Of a stretch of 64,000 nucleotides of DNA, positions 46,930 through 55,024 are shown one piece after another. A program made the translations under genes and the position numbers. The stretch comes from Candidatus Enterococcus leclercqii. Its GTDB lineage: Bacteria; Bacillota; Bacilli; Lactobacillales; Enterococcaceae. Each line of letters starts with the position of its first letter. Position 1 is the first letter of the stretch. The stretch covers positions 1-64,000 of the forward strand of contig NZ_MAEH01000021.1 in the NCBI RefSeq assembly GCF_009933135.1, given 5' to 3'. Below the pieces are notes generated by a model. That model worked only from the letters and a program-made list of their open reading frames with translations, did not search any database and was not told the DNA's origin.

Positions 46930-48300
46930 ATGAAACATAAAAAACCATTATTCTTCCTTTTGCTGCTTTTGAGTTTTTTAGGAGTCTTATTCCTGGAAAA
47001 AGGCGTTTGGGCACCGACTGAAGGCCGTGCTGAGGGAAGTGCTGGCGAAAATTCGCTGTTCTCTGAAAAAGGGCAAGATTTCTGGATTTTAACAGATGTC
47101 CACTTTCTGGCACCGGAACTCCATGATGATGGCAAAGCTTTTTCCTTTATCAAAGGAACCGCTGCCGGCAAAGATTTGGATTATCAGGAAGAAAGCTTGG
47201 AGGCCTTCTTAGCTCAAGCACTTGCCAAAAAACCGGCTGCTGTGATTATTACCGGGGATCTCACTTTAAATGGAGAAAAAATCAGTGCTGAAAAGCTAGC
47301 CGAAATCTTGGCGCCTTTAAAGAAAGCCGGCATCAAACTCTATTGTATTCCTGGGAATCATGATATACACGACGGTTGGGCCCGTAAGTTTTCTGGCGAC
47401 ACACAAGAACGAACTGCACAGATCAGCCCAACAGACTTTAAAAAGATTTTTCCTCAAAGCTATGAAGATGCGCTTTCCACAGCTCCTGAAGACCTTAGCT
47501 ACAGCTTATCAATTAACCGCTACTATCGTTTTGTGATGTTGGATACTAATATTTATACTCGCGATGATAGCACCGCTCAACCTGTTACCCGAGGCGAATT
47601 GAAAGAGAGCACCCTGAACTGGCTGAAAGAGCAATTGGAAGAAGCAAAAAAGAATAAGCAACGCACCATTGTGTTCATTCACCACAACTTGCTGACCCAT
47701 AATCCGCTGGTAAACAATGGCTATGTTCTTGATAATGCCGCCACAGTAAAAAATCTTTTAAAAACCTATGAGGTGCCAGTTGTGCTTTCCGGCCATATCC
47801 ATGCTCAAGATATTATGCAAGAAACTGGTCTAACGGAGATCGTAACCAGTTCTTACGCGATAATCGATCATGGCTACGGGATCTTGCGTCTTACTCCAAA
47901 GCAGATTACTTACAAGCGGCAGACAATCAGTGTCTCTGATTGGGCCGTAAAAAAAATCGCGGAAGTCGGTGGTGCCAGCTCCCCATTAACCACCCATGAT
48001 GCCTATCTAAAAGACTTATTTTTAAAAGACGGTGTCCGAATGGTTTATCAGGATTTGATGGACAAAGGGATTTATGACCAGAAAATCATTGATCCCGTGG
48101 CTGATTTGGTAGCCCAAGTCAATTTGGATTACTTTAGCGGCAACGATCAATTAACCAACCAACAAACCGCTGACATCAAAGCCAAAGACAGTTATAAAGC
48201 ATTGGCAAAGAACTCCGAATTTTTAAAAGACTATATTGATTTTGCCCTTCAAGATCACAATTTGCCGGATCAATTCTGGCAAAAAGATTTCACTGACTGA
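46930..48300 (+). CDS. membrane-anchored or secreted metallophosphoesterase
   Basis: A 456-residue protein. Residues about 5-27 form a hydrophobic signal/anchor after a KHKK start. The calcineurin-like phosphoesterase ligands follow in order: ILTDVHFL, ITGDLTLNGE, IPGNHDIHD, FIHHNLL and LSGHIHAQD. The substrate is probably an external phosphodiester such as a nucleotide or lipid headgroup. ATG at 46,930 follows GAGGAAA; the frame extends upstream to 46,888 without a better site. A long stem follows in the convergent gap. Confidence 0.88.
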   Translation: MKHKKPLFFLLLLLSFLGVLFLEKGVWAPTEGRAEGSAGENSLFSEKGQDFWILTDVHFLAPELHDDGKAFSFIKGTAAGKDLDYQEESLEAFLAQALAKKPAAVIITGDLTLNGEKISAEKLAEILAPLKKAGIKLYCIPGNHDIHDGWARKFSGDTQERTAQISPTDFKKIFPQSYEDALSTAPEDLSYSLSINRYYRFVMLDTNIYTRDDSTAQPVTRGELKESTLNWLKEQLEEAKKNKQRTIVFIHHNLLTHNPLVNNGYVLDNAATVKNLLKTYEVPVVLSGHIHAQDIMQETGLTEIVTSSYAIIDHGYGILRLTPKQITYKRQTISVSDWAVKKIAEVGGASSPLTTHDAYLKDLFLKDGVRMVYQDLMDKGIYDQKIIDPVADLVAQVNLDYFSGNDQLTNQQTADIKAKDSYKALAKNSEFLKDYIDFALQDHNLPDQFWQKDFTD

Positions 48301-48424
48301 CCGTGTGTGCTAAAGCTAAATGACTCTAGCTTTCATGAATATGGACTATCTGTGAAAGGCTACGTTTTTTTATTCAGAAGTTTCCTGGTGTTTCTTGTAA
48401 AGGAAGACATCTCTTATAGTCCTA

Positions 48425-48480
48425 AAAAAAAGCACCATCTGCTCCCTACTTCATCAAGTAGGAACAGATGGCGCTTTTCA
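48425..48480 (+). terminator. bidirectional terminator between the phosphoesterase and LysM genes
   Basis: AGCACCATCTG...CCTACTT/AAGTAGG...CAGATGGCGCT stem with a 4-base loop, A-rich on the left and TTTT on the right. Confidence 0.78.
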
Positions 48481-48498
48481 ATTTATTTGGTTTTGAGA

Positions 48499-49164
48499 TT
48501 AGTCAAGAATCGTTACTTTGACTTGTCGTCGCCCCCAGGCTTCACATTGTGCATAGGTTGGGAAGTGAACATCGATGATATTGCCTTGAATGGCACCACC
48601 GGTATCCACGGCATATGCTTCACCGTAGCCTTCAACATACAGATGAGTCCCTAGAGGAATAACGCTTGGATCCACTGCGACTGCCATCGGGTTTTCTAAA
48701 AGATTTTGGCCGGTTGCGGTATAACTCCCGCCACCAAGGGCATCTGCTGGATCAGAGCTATAGGCTGTAGCTTCCATATACATCGTAGTTCCAGCGTAAC
48801 TATTTTGATCACCAGCCGTGTCAGTTACAGTTTCTTGTGTTGCAGTTTGCGCTGCCGGTTCTTGGTTAGTTTCTGATGAAGCTTCTGTGTCAGCTTCGGC
48901 TGTTTTAACAGAAGCGGTAGCCTTGTCATCGGTATTGATCAGTAAAACCTCGCCATCGTAAATCAAGTCTTTATTTACGATATCATTGTCTTCAGCGATT
49001 TTATCGATATACGCTTCTGATCCAAAGTATTTAACTGAAAGACCCCACAACGAGTCCGAGGATGTCACTACATGTTCGATTTCTGCAGCATCTGCTTTTC
49101 CACCAAAGGCCACGATTCCTGCTACTACCGCGGAACCAAATAAGAATGTTTTTACCAGTTTCAT
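48499..49164 (-). CDS. secreted LysM-3D domain protein (putative lytic/resuscitation factor)
   Basis: A 221-residue exported wall protein. Signal peptide (about 1-26, ending KADA), one LysM domain (EHVVTSSDSLWGLSVKYFG, about 29-75), a Thr/Glu/Ala-rich linker, and a C-terminal 3D domain with EATAYSSDP, TATGQ, VDPSVIPLGTHLYVEGYGEA and DTGGAIQGNIIDVHF, where the three aspartates are conserved. This architecture matches YocH/Rpf-like muralytic proteins. ATG at 49,164 follows AAAGGAG. The long leader may carry wall-stress regulation. Confidence 0.9.
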   Translation of the reverse strand: MKLVKTFLFGSAVVAGIVAFGGKADAAEIEHVVTSSDSLWGLSVKYFGSEAYIDKIAEDNDIVNKDLIYDGEVLLINTDDKATASVKTAEADTEASSETNQEPAAQTATQETVTDTAGDQNSYAGTTMYMEATAYSSDPADALGGGSYTATGQNLLENPMAVAVDPSVIPLGTHLYVEGYGEAYAVDTGGAIQGNIIDVHFPTYAQCEAWGRRQVKVTILD

Positions 49165-49657
49165 AGATTCGTCTCCTTTAAGTTGCAATGTGTCTTATTG
49201 ACGTAGACAATCATAGCAACTTTGAAGCTACGGATGGTAACAACTGGATAACAGAATGTTTCAGTCTCGTAAGATTGTTACAAAATAACCGTATTTTAAG
49301 TTTTAACTGTTATGTAAACAGCTAGCAAGCGGACGAGACAACTTTAAATTTTCTGACAATCGTAATATGACAAAAATATTACGAGCTCAATCCATAAGAT
49401 TTGATTAATTTGGATCTAAAAACGCGATTGTGACAGTCGCAAGATTACATAATCCTGTACTTTGTAACCTGGCGTTAAACTAATACGCCTGCAACCGCTT
49501 TCTTATAAATAACAAAAAATAGATACAGATTAACAAAAGTCAGTTCGTAAAAAATCATCACATCCTTGCTAATCCGCATGAAAAATACGTCTTGCATCTG
49601 GAAATGATTGCAATCAGATGAACTGAATCGTGTTTGTTCTGTATCGTAATTGACAGC
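49165..49657. other. long intergenic region upstream of the LysM-3D gene
   Basis: About 490 bases without a gene. It is AT-rich with many TGTAA/TTACA words (for example 49,276-49,283, 49,446-49,468) that loosely recall WalR half-sites, but I could not find a clean TGTAAT-N5-TGTAAT pair. No riboswitch was recognised. Confidence 0.35.
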
Positions 49658-49798
49658 CTATTTATTATAGATTTTGGGACCTTTACGCATATTCTTACGG
49701 TCGTTTTTCGGAGTTTCCATTTTTTTTGAGCGACCGCCACCCTGCTTTTTCTCAATTAGTTCCTTCATCTTCGCTTTGGCATCTTTTCCTGTACTCAT
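49658..49798 (-). CDS. small basic hypothetical protein (46 aa)
   Basis: A 46-residue highly charged protein beginning STGKDAKAKMKELIEKKQ and ending RKNMRKGPKIYNK; roughly one third Lys/Arg, with a Gly-rich centre. GAGGTGAAATA precedes the ATG at 49,798, giving ideal spacing, and the frame ends with TAG at 49,658. No family is recognised, and no membrane segment or cysteine is present. Its basic composition suggests nucleic-acid or ribosome contact, but that is inference. Confidence 0.7.
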   Translation of the reverse strand: MSTGKDAKAKMKELIEKKQGGGRSKKMETPKNDRKNMRKGPKIYNK

Positions 49799-50161
49799 TA
49801 TTTCACCTCATAATTTTCGCTTGGCCTTTCAGCTCTGTTCTTCCCTCAGACACAACTCGTTTATCATACCCGATGCCTTACTATTCAGCAAGTCTATTTT
49901 CAATAGGTACCTCTTTTTATAAGAAAAAAATGACTCATTTGTGAAATTTTCTTGGATTTCAGTAGGTTTCTTTCGAAAGTTTAGCGTTTTTTCATGAAAA
50001 AACTATCTTTTATTATGAAAATTCTGCTTTAAAAGGACGGTTTATTGTGTTAGGCTGAACGGTGGTTTTTGTTATTATTCAGATCATAAATATCAGCAGT
50101 CTTATAGGATCTGGATTTCAGAACTGCATTTGTCTACTATTTTATAGAAGGAGAATCAAAA
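49799..50161. other. intergenic region upstream of the permease gene
   Basis: About 360 bases, AT-rich, with the short palindrome TTTTTTCATGAAAAAA near 49,990. No gene, riboswitch or clear promoter is evident. Confidence 0.35.
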
Positions 50162-51622
50162 ATGAGTACGAATACGAAACAACTGCGCTGGACCAACATC
50201 GGTATCATCGCCTTCAGTATGGTCTGGGGCTTGGGGAATGTCGTCAACAACTATGCACAACAAGGCCTATCTGTTGTCACTTCCTGGGTAATCATCTTAG
50301 TCTTATACTTCATCCCTTATGCACTGATTGTGGGCCAATTGGGTTCCACTTTTAAAAACAGCAATGGCGGTGTTAGCTCCTGGGTAGAAAATACGACGAC
50401 TAAAAAGCTGGCCTTCTTCGCTGCTTGGACTTACTGGGTAGTCCATATTCCTTATCTGGCGCAAAAACCTCAAGGAATTCTGATTGCTTTAGGCTGGGCA
50501 GTCAAAGGCGACGGTACGCTTGTCTCTTCCCTACCAATCACTACCGTTGCGCTGTTGAGCTTGGCGATTTTCTTAGTTTTCTTGTACCTTTCAACAAAAG
50601 GTCTGTCCACACTGAAAATTATCGGTGGTCTGGCAGGAACGGCAATGTTTGTAATGTCCATTTTGTTTATCCTATTGGCAATTGGTGCACCTGCCATTAA
50701 CTCTGGGGTCACCTTTGCAACACCACACATGGACAAACTGAGCAGCTATATCCCTAAATTTGACTTTACCTACTTTACAACGATCTCTATGTTGGTCTTT
50801 GCAGTAGGTGGTGCTGAAAAAATTTCACCATACGTTAACCAAACTAAAAACCCCGCAAAAGAATTTCCAAAAGGAATGATCTTATTAGCTGCCATGGTGG
50901 GAATCAGTGCGATTTTGGGTTCCATTGCGATGGGTATGCTGTTTGCCAGCAACAATATTCCTGAAGACTTGATGGCCAATGGTGCTTATACCGCTTTCCA
51001 AAAATTGGGCCAATACTACGGTATCGGCAACAGCTTAATGATTATCTACGCTCTGACAAATACTATCGGCCAAATCTCAGCACTGGCCTTTTCTATTGAT
51101 GCGCCATTGCAGATCCTTTTGGCAGATGCTGATCCAGCTTATATTCCACAATGGCTGCGTCAACGGACCGACAAAGGAATTTTGAAAAATGGCTACCTGC
51201 TGACAGGAATCTTAGTCAGCACTTTGATTTTGCTGCCTGTACTGGGTATCGGCAACATGAACGAATTGGTAAAATGGATGACTAATTTGAACTCTGTCGT
51301 TATGCCATTACGCTATCTGTGGGTATTCTTTGCCTTCATGATGCTCAATAAAGCGCGAAATCAGTTCGACTCAGAGTATAAATTTGTGAAAAACCCTAAA
51401 ATCGGTTTTGCTGTCGGCTTGTGGTGCTTCTTGTTCACTGCCTTCGCCTGTCTTTTAGGGATTGTACCAAAAATGGAATTTGATTTAAGCTCAAAAGCTT
51501 GGTGGTTCCAAATGATTTCTAACATTTTGACGCCAATCGTGCTAATCCTTTTGGGTGCTTTGCTACCGGTTATCGCTAAACGTAACAATCATCCAAAACA
51601 AAGTAGCGAAACAACCATTTAA
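50162..51622 (+). CDS. APC superfamily amino-acid permease
   Basis: A 486-residue membrane transporter with about twelve hydrophobic segments. The N-terminal GIIAFSMVWGLGNVVNNYAQ and the later VFAVGGAEKISPYVNQTKNPAKEFPKG are typical of the glutamate/GABA-antiporter-like branch. Substrate not determined. AGAAGGAG precedes the ATG. It is followed by a terminator-like stem and then a lactate-dehydrogenase-family gene in the same direction. Confidence 0.9.
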   Translation: MSTNTKQLRWTNIGIIAFSMVWGLGNVVNNYAQQGLSVVTSWVIILVLYFIPYALIVGQLGSTFKNSNGGVSSWVENTTTKKLAFFAAWTYWVVHIPYLAQKPQGILIALGWAVKGDGTLVSSLPITTVALLSLAIFLVFLYLSTKGLSTLKIIGGLAGTAMFVMSILFILLAIGAPAINSGVTFATPHMDKLSSYIPKFDFTYFTTISMLVFAVGGAEKISPYVNQTKNPAKEFPKGMILLAAMVGISAILGSIAMGMLFASNNIPEDLMANGAYTAFQKLGQYYGIGNSLMIIYALTNTIGQISALAFSIDAPLQILLADADPAYIPQWLRQRTDKGILKNGYLLTGILVSTLILLPVLGIGNMNELVKWMTNLNSVVMPLRYLWVFFAFMMLNKARNQFDSEYKFVKNPKIGFAVGLWCFLFTAFACLLGIVPKMEFDLSSKAWWFQMISNILTPIVLILLGALLPVIAKRNNHPKQSSETTI

Positions 51623-51641
51623 TCTCTTTAACAAGTACTAA

Positions 51642-51727
51642 CAAAAAAGCAGGTCCTAATAGTTTGTTTTTGATGCCATGACGTTTTCGTTCATCAAAAG
51701 AGCAAACTGTCTGGTCTGCTTTTTTGT
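51642..51727 (+). terminator. long composite terminator after the permease
   Basis: AAAAAAGCAG...AGTTTG...TTTTTGATG pairs with CATCAAAAG...CAAACT...CTGCTTTTTT as a long interrupted stem, A-rich left and T-rich right, so it can work both ways. Confidence 0.7.
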
Positions 51728-51866
51728 TTTCATGGGGTAATTTATTTCAGTTCATTCTGCGATTTGTCACGCTTCTTCGATTCTCAGCTTTGTCAATCTG
51801 GGCGCAATTTGCTAGTATGGAGTTGTTCAGAAAAAGCAGTTTTATTAAAGGAAGGAATCTGATTTC

Positions 51867-52829
51867 ATGCACATACAAAAATCAAAAGTTGCTATTATTG
51901 GTAGCGGACTGGTGGGCTCTTCAACAGCCTTCAGCCTTATCACTCAAGGGGTTTGCGACGAAGTACTGATGATCGATCTCAATCACGAAAAAGCGTTGGG
52001 CGAGGTGCGAGATCTGAAAAACTCCATCAAATATCTGGATCGCAATGTCAAAGTGACTGCTGGTGGCTACGAGGACTGTGGCGATGCAGATATCGTCGTC
52101 ATCACAGCTGGTGCTCCTCCAAAACCTGGTCAAACTCGCTTAGATACTCTCGATATCAGTGCCAAGATTGCCAAGTCCATCGTGGACCCGGTGATGGCAT
52201 CTGGTTTTGATGGCATTTTCATCGTAGTCTCCAATCCGGTAGATATGTTGGCTTACCTGGTCTACAAATTATCGGGTCTGCCAAAAAACCAAGTATTAGG
52301 CACCGGTACCTCTATCGATTCGGCTCGTCTGCAAAATTTCTTAGCGGATCTCGTTGATGTAGACCCCCGCAGTGTTTACGGCTATGCCATGGGTGAACAT
52401 GGCGATTCACTGATGGTGCCGTGGTCCACTGTCACTATTGCCGGCAAGTCTTTCCAAGATGTGATTACTGATAACCCAGAACTAGTAGGTGATATCGACT
52501 TGGATGAGCTGGTGTTGAAAACTACTCGCGAAGGCTGGGAGATCTTTAACCGTAAAGGTACTACCTATTACGGCATCGCGTCTGCCTGTGTGGGGATTAT
52601 CAAAGCCATTCTTTACAATGAAAACTCCATCATTCCCGTCTCTACTCTTTTAGAAGGTGAGTATGGGGAAGCTGATATTTTCGCCGGTGTTCCAGCGATT
52701 TTGAACCGTAACGGTGTCACTGATATCCTTGAAATCCATTTGACAGAAGAAGAAAAAGATAAGTTTGCCTCTTCTGCAGCTGTGATCCGCGAAAATACTG
52801 GTAAAATTCTGGGGTATATTGCAGACTAA
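51867..52829 (+). CDS. L-lactate dehydrogenase-family L-2-hydroxyacid dehydrogenase
   Basis: A 320-residue NAD-dependent enzyme. NAD-binding VAIIGSGLVGSS at the N-terminus, substrate-binding arginine in DSARL, and the catalytic histidine in GEHGDS. The specificity loop reads AGAPPKPGQTRLD; canonical lactate dehydrogenases have Gln in place of the second Pro. That residue contacts the substrate side chain, so the preferred 2-oxoacid may not be pyruvate. GGAAGG precedes the ATG. It is adjacent to an amino-acid permease, which would fit reduction of an amino-acid-derived 2-oxoacid, but this is inferred. Confidence 0.87.
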   Translation: MHIQKSKVAIIGSGLVGSSTAFSLITQGVCDEVLMIDLNHEKALGEVRDLKNSIKYLDRNVKVTAGGYEDCGDADIVVITAGAPPKPGQTRLDTLDISAKIAKSIVDPVMASGFDGIFIVVSNPVDMLAYLVYKLSGLPKNQVLGTGTSIDSARLQNFLADLVDVDPRSVYGYAMGEHGDSLMVPWSTVTIAGKSFQDVITDNPELVGDIDLDELVLKTTREGWEIFNRKGTTYYGIASACVGIIKAILYNENSIIPVSTLLEGEYGEADIFAGVPAILNRNGVTDILEIHLTEEEKDKFASSAAVIRENTGKILGYIAD

Positions 52830-52861
52830 GCTGAAGATCACCCCATCTTTTATCTGACCCC

Positions 52862-52914
52862 AAAACCGTGGCCCTCTTCAATTATTAATCTGAAGAAATG
52901 GCCACGGCTTTTAT
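52862..52914 (+). terminator. terminator after the dehydrogenase gene
   Basis: AAAACCGTGGCC/GGCCACGGCTTTT stem, with an inner TTCA/TGAA pairing. Confidence 0.7.
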
Positions 52915-52993
52915 GTATCTGAAAGCTTTTCTCGGTCAAAAGGTCCGGAAGAGATTATGATATACTAAAATAAAAAAGGTACGGAGGGTTCTT

Positions 52994-54727
52994 ATGACCA
53001 ACTCACTGATTCATCAAATCAAAACTGCGGGCAAACGGGAACCTGCTGACCTCGTTATAAAAAACGGACAAGTGGTCAACGTCTTTACTCGCCGAATCAC
53101 AACAGCTGATATCGCAATCACAGACGGAATGATTGTCGGACTTGGCGCTTATGAAGGGAAAAAAGTTTTTGATGCTGCCGGTCAATTTGTGGTCCCTGGA
53201 TTAATCGATGGGCATGTCCATATTGAGAGTTCACTGCTACCGCCTCATGAATTTGCTAAAGTTTCCTTGCTGCATGGGGTTACGACCGTAGTTACCGATC
53301 CCCATGAAATTGCCAATGTCGCAGGAGTCACGGGGATTCAATACATGATTGATGACGCTCAAAAGGTACCTATGAACATTTTTACCATGCTCCCTTCCAG
53401 TGTTCCTGTCACGGCCTTTGAGACCAGTGGTGCCTCTCTCGCCGCAGAAGACCTTGTTTCCTTCATGGCGGACGAGCACGTCTTGGGCCTTGCTGAAGTC
53501 ATGAATTACCAAGCAGTTGCCCATACTGAAAAAGAAATCATTGACAAGATTGTCGGTATAAAGGCCGCTGGTGGCGTCGTCGATGGTCACGCAGCAGGAA
53601 TTTCCCCCGATGAATTAGCCGTTTATGCGACTGCCGGGATTCGCACCGATCACGAGGCGGTAAATTTGGACGAGGCCTTAGCCCGACTAGAACTGGGCTT
53701 TTATCTGATGATTCGTGAAGGAACCGTTGCAAAAGACTTACACGCGCTGCTGCCTGTAGCGAATGAGACGACTGCACGGCGCTGTCTCTTTGTGACAGAT
53801 GACAAGCTGATTGATGATTTGTTAGAAGAAGGTTCCATCGACCACTGTCTCCGATTGGCGATCAAGCAGGGACTTGATCCTTTATTAGCTATCCAAATGG
53901 CAACTCTAAACGCGGCAGAGTGCTTTGAGCTAAGAACAATTGGTGCCATCGCTCCCGGCTATCAAGCAGATTTCTTTTTGACTGATGATTTAACAACGCT
54001 TGCCGCCACCGATGTTTTCGTCAAAGGGCAGCAAGTAGTCGCAGAGGGCCAATTGCAAGAGCAGCTTTTCCCAACAGCTAGCAGTAATCCACATTTGAAA
54101 AAACTCCCTTCGATGAATGCATTGCCGCTGACACAAGATAGTTTCTCACTCCCGTTGAAAAGTACACAGGTCAAAGTGATTGAGATTATTCCCAACTCAC
54201 TGATTACGAACCAGCTGATTGAAACCGTCACCCTTGAGAAGGGCAGCTTCTCCCCTTCCATCAAAGAGGATCTGCTGAAGATTGCTGTCGTTGAGCGGCA
54301 TCGTCAGACAGGAAATATCGGTCTGGGGATTGTCAAAGGCTTTCAACTGCAGCATGGGGCGCTAGCGACGAGCGTCTCCCATGATTCTCACAACATCGTA
54401 GTCGTAGGTACCAATGATGCTGATATGCTTTTTGCTGTTGAACGGCTATTGCAGACAGGAGGCGGCATAATTGCAGTCAGAGATCAAAAAGAACTCGCCT
54501 GTCTCCCTCTCGCAATTGGCGGCTTAATGTCTCAACTCGGTTATCAAGAAACTTTCGAAAGCTTGAAAAGGCTGAATGCAGCTGCCGAAAAACTGGGTGC
54601 AAATCCTCACTTCGATCCTTATTTGACCTTGTCTTTCTTAACGCTGTCAGTAATTCCTGAACTGAAGCTCACAGACATGGGCCTCTTTACCTTCAGCACT
54701 TTTTCATTAACTTCTGTAGAGACCTGA
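52994..54727 (+). CDS. ade: adenine deaminase
   Basis: A 577-residue metal-dependent amidohydrolase converting adenine to hypoxanthine in purine salvage. N-terminal PADLVIKNGQVVNVFTRRI, metal motif GLIDGHVHIESS, GVTTVVTDPHEIANV, and the family-specific later half SHDSHNIVVVGTNDADML are all present. ACGGAGG precedes the ATG. It is the last clearly core gene before the accessory region and is followed by a very long bidirectional stem. Confidence 0.95.
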   Translation: MTNSLIHQIKTAGKREPADLVIKNGQVVNVFTRRITTADIAITDGMIVGLGAYEGKKVFDAAGQFVVPGLIDGHVHIESSLLPPHEFAKVSLLHGVTTVVTDPHEIANVAGVTGIQYMIDDAQKVPMNIFTMLPSSVPVTAFETSGASLAAEDLVSFMADEHVLGLAEVMNYQAVAHTEKEIIDKIVGIKAAGGVVDGHAAGISPDELAVYATAGIRTDHEAVNLDEALARLELGFYLMIREGTVAKDLHALLPVANETTARRCLFVTDDKLIDDLLEEGSIDHCLRLAIKQGLDPLLAIQMATLNAAECFELRTIGAIAPGYQADFFLTDDLTTLAATDVFVKGQQVVAEGQLQEQLFPTASSNPHLKKLPSMNALPLTQDSFSLPLKSTQVKVIEIIPNSLITNQLIETVTLEKGSFSPSIKEDLLKIAVVERHRQTGNIGLGIVKGFQLQHGALATSVSHDSHNIVVVGTNDADMLFAVERLLQTGGGIIAVRDQKELACLPLAIGGLMSQLGYQETFESLKRLNAAAEKLGANPHFDPYLTLSFLTLSVIPELKLTDMGLFTFSTFSLTSVET

Positions 54728-54768
54728 TTCTTTCGCCTCTAGGCTATTCACATAAGTGCTGTTTTTAT

Positions 54769-54863
54769 AAAAAAAGCTTGAGCGGTCTATGAATGGCTCA
54801 CTAACAACCAGACGTTTGGTCTAGTCGCTAGTGAGTCATGATAGACGTACTCAAGCTTTTTTA
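54769..54863. terminator. very long composite stem between ade and the helicase gene
   Basis: AAAAAAGCTTGAG...GTCTAT...GGCTCACTA pairs with TAGTGAGTC...ATAGAC...CTCAAGCTTTTTT, with a CCAGACGTTTGG inner stem. It is nearly symmetrical and can stop transcription from both sides. It forms the boundary between core and accessory DNA. The rest of the gap to 55,024 shows nothing. Confidence 0.75.
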
Positions 54864-55024
54864 TTTTATTGATGAGGCGGAGAGTTATTTTTCCAATAAT
54901 GCTACTGCCTCCACATGCGTTGACTGTCTACATAGTATCTTCCTATATAAATGTCGGTTGTTTATAATTTTTGAGTTGATAGATTGAATGAGTTTGAGGG
55001 AATAAAACTATAAGTTTATATCTT

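Noticed and set aside
49165-49657. WalR-type box or c-di-AMP riboswitch before the LysM-3D gene
   Set aside because: TGTAA words occur but no correctly spaced pair was found, and the riboswitch consensus is not visible.
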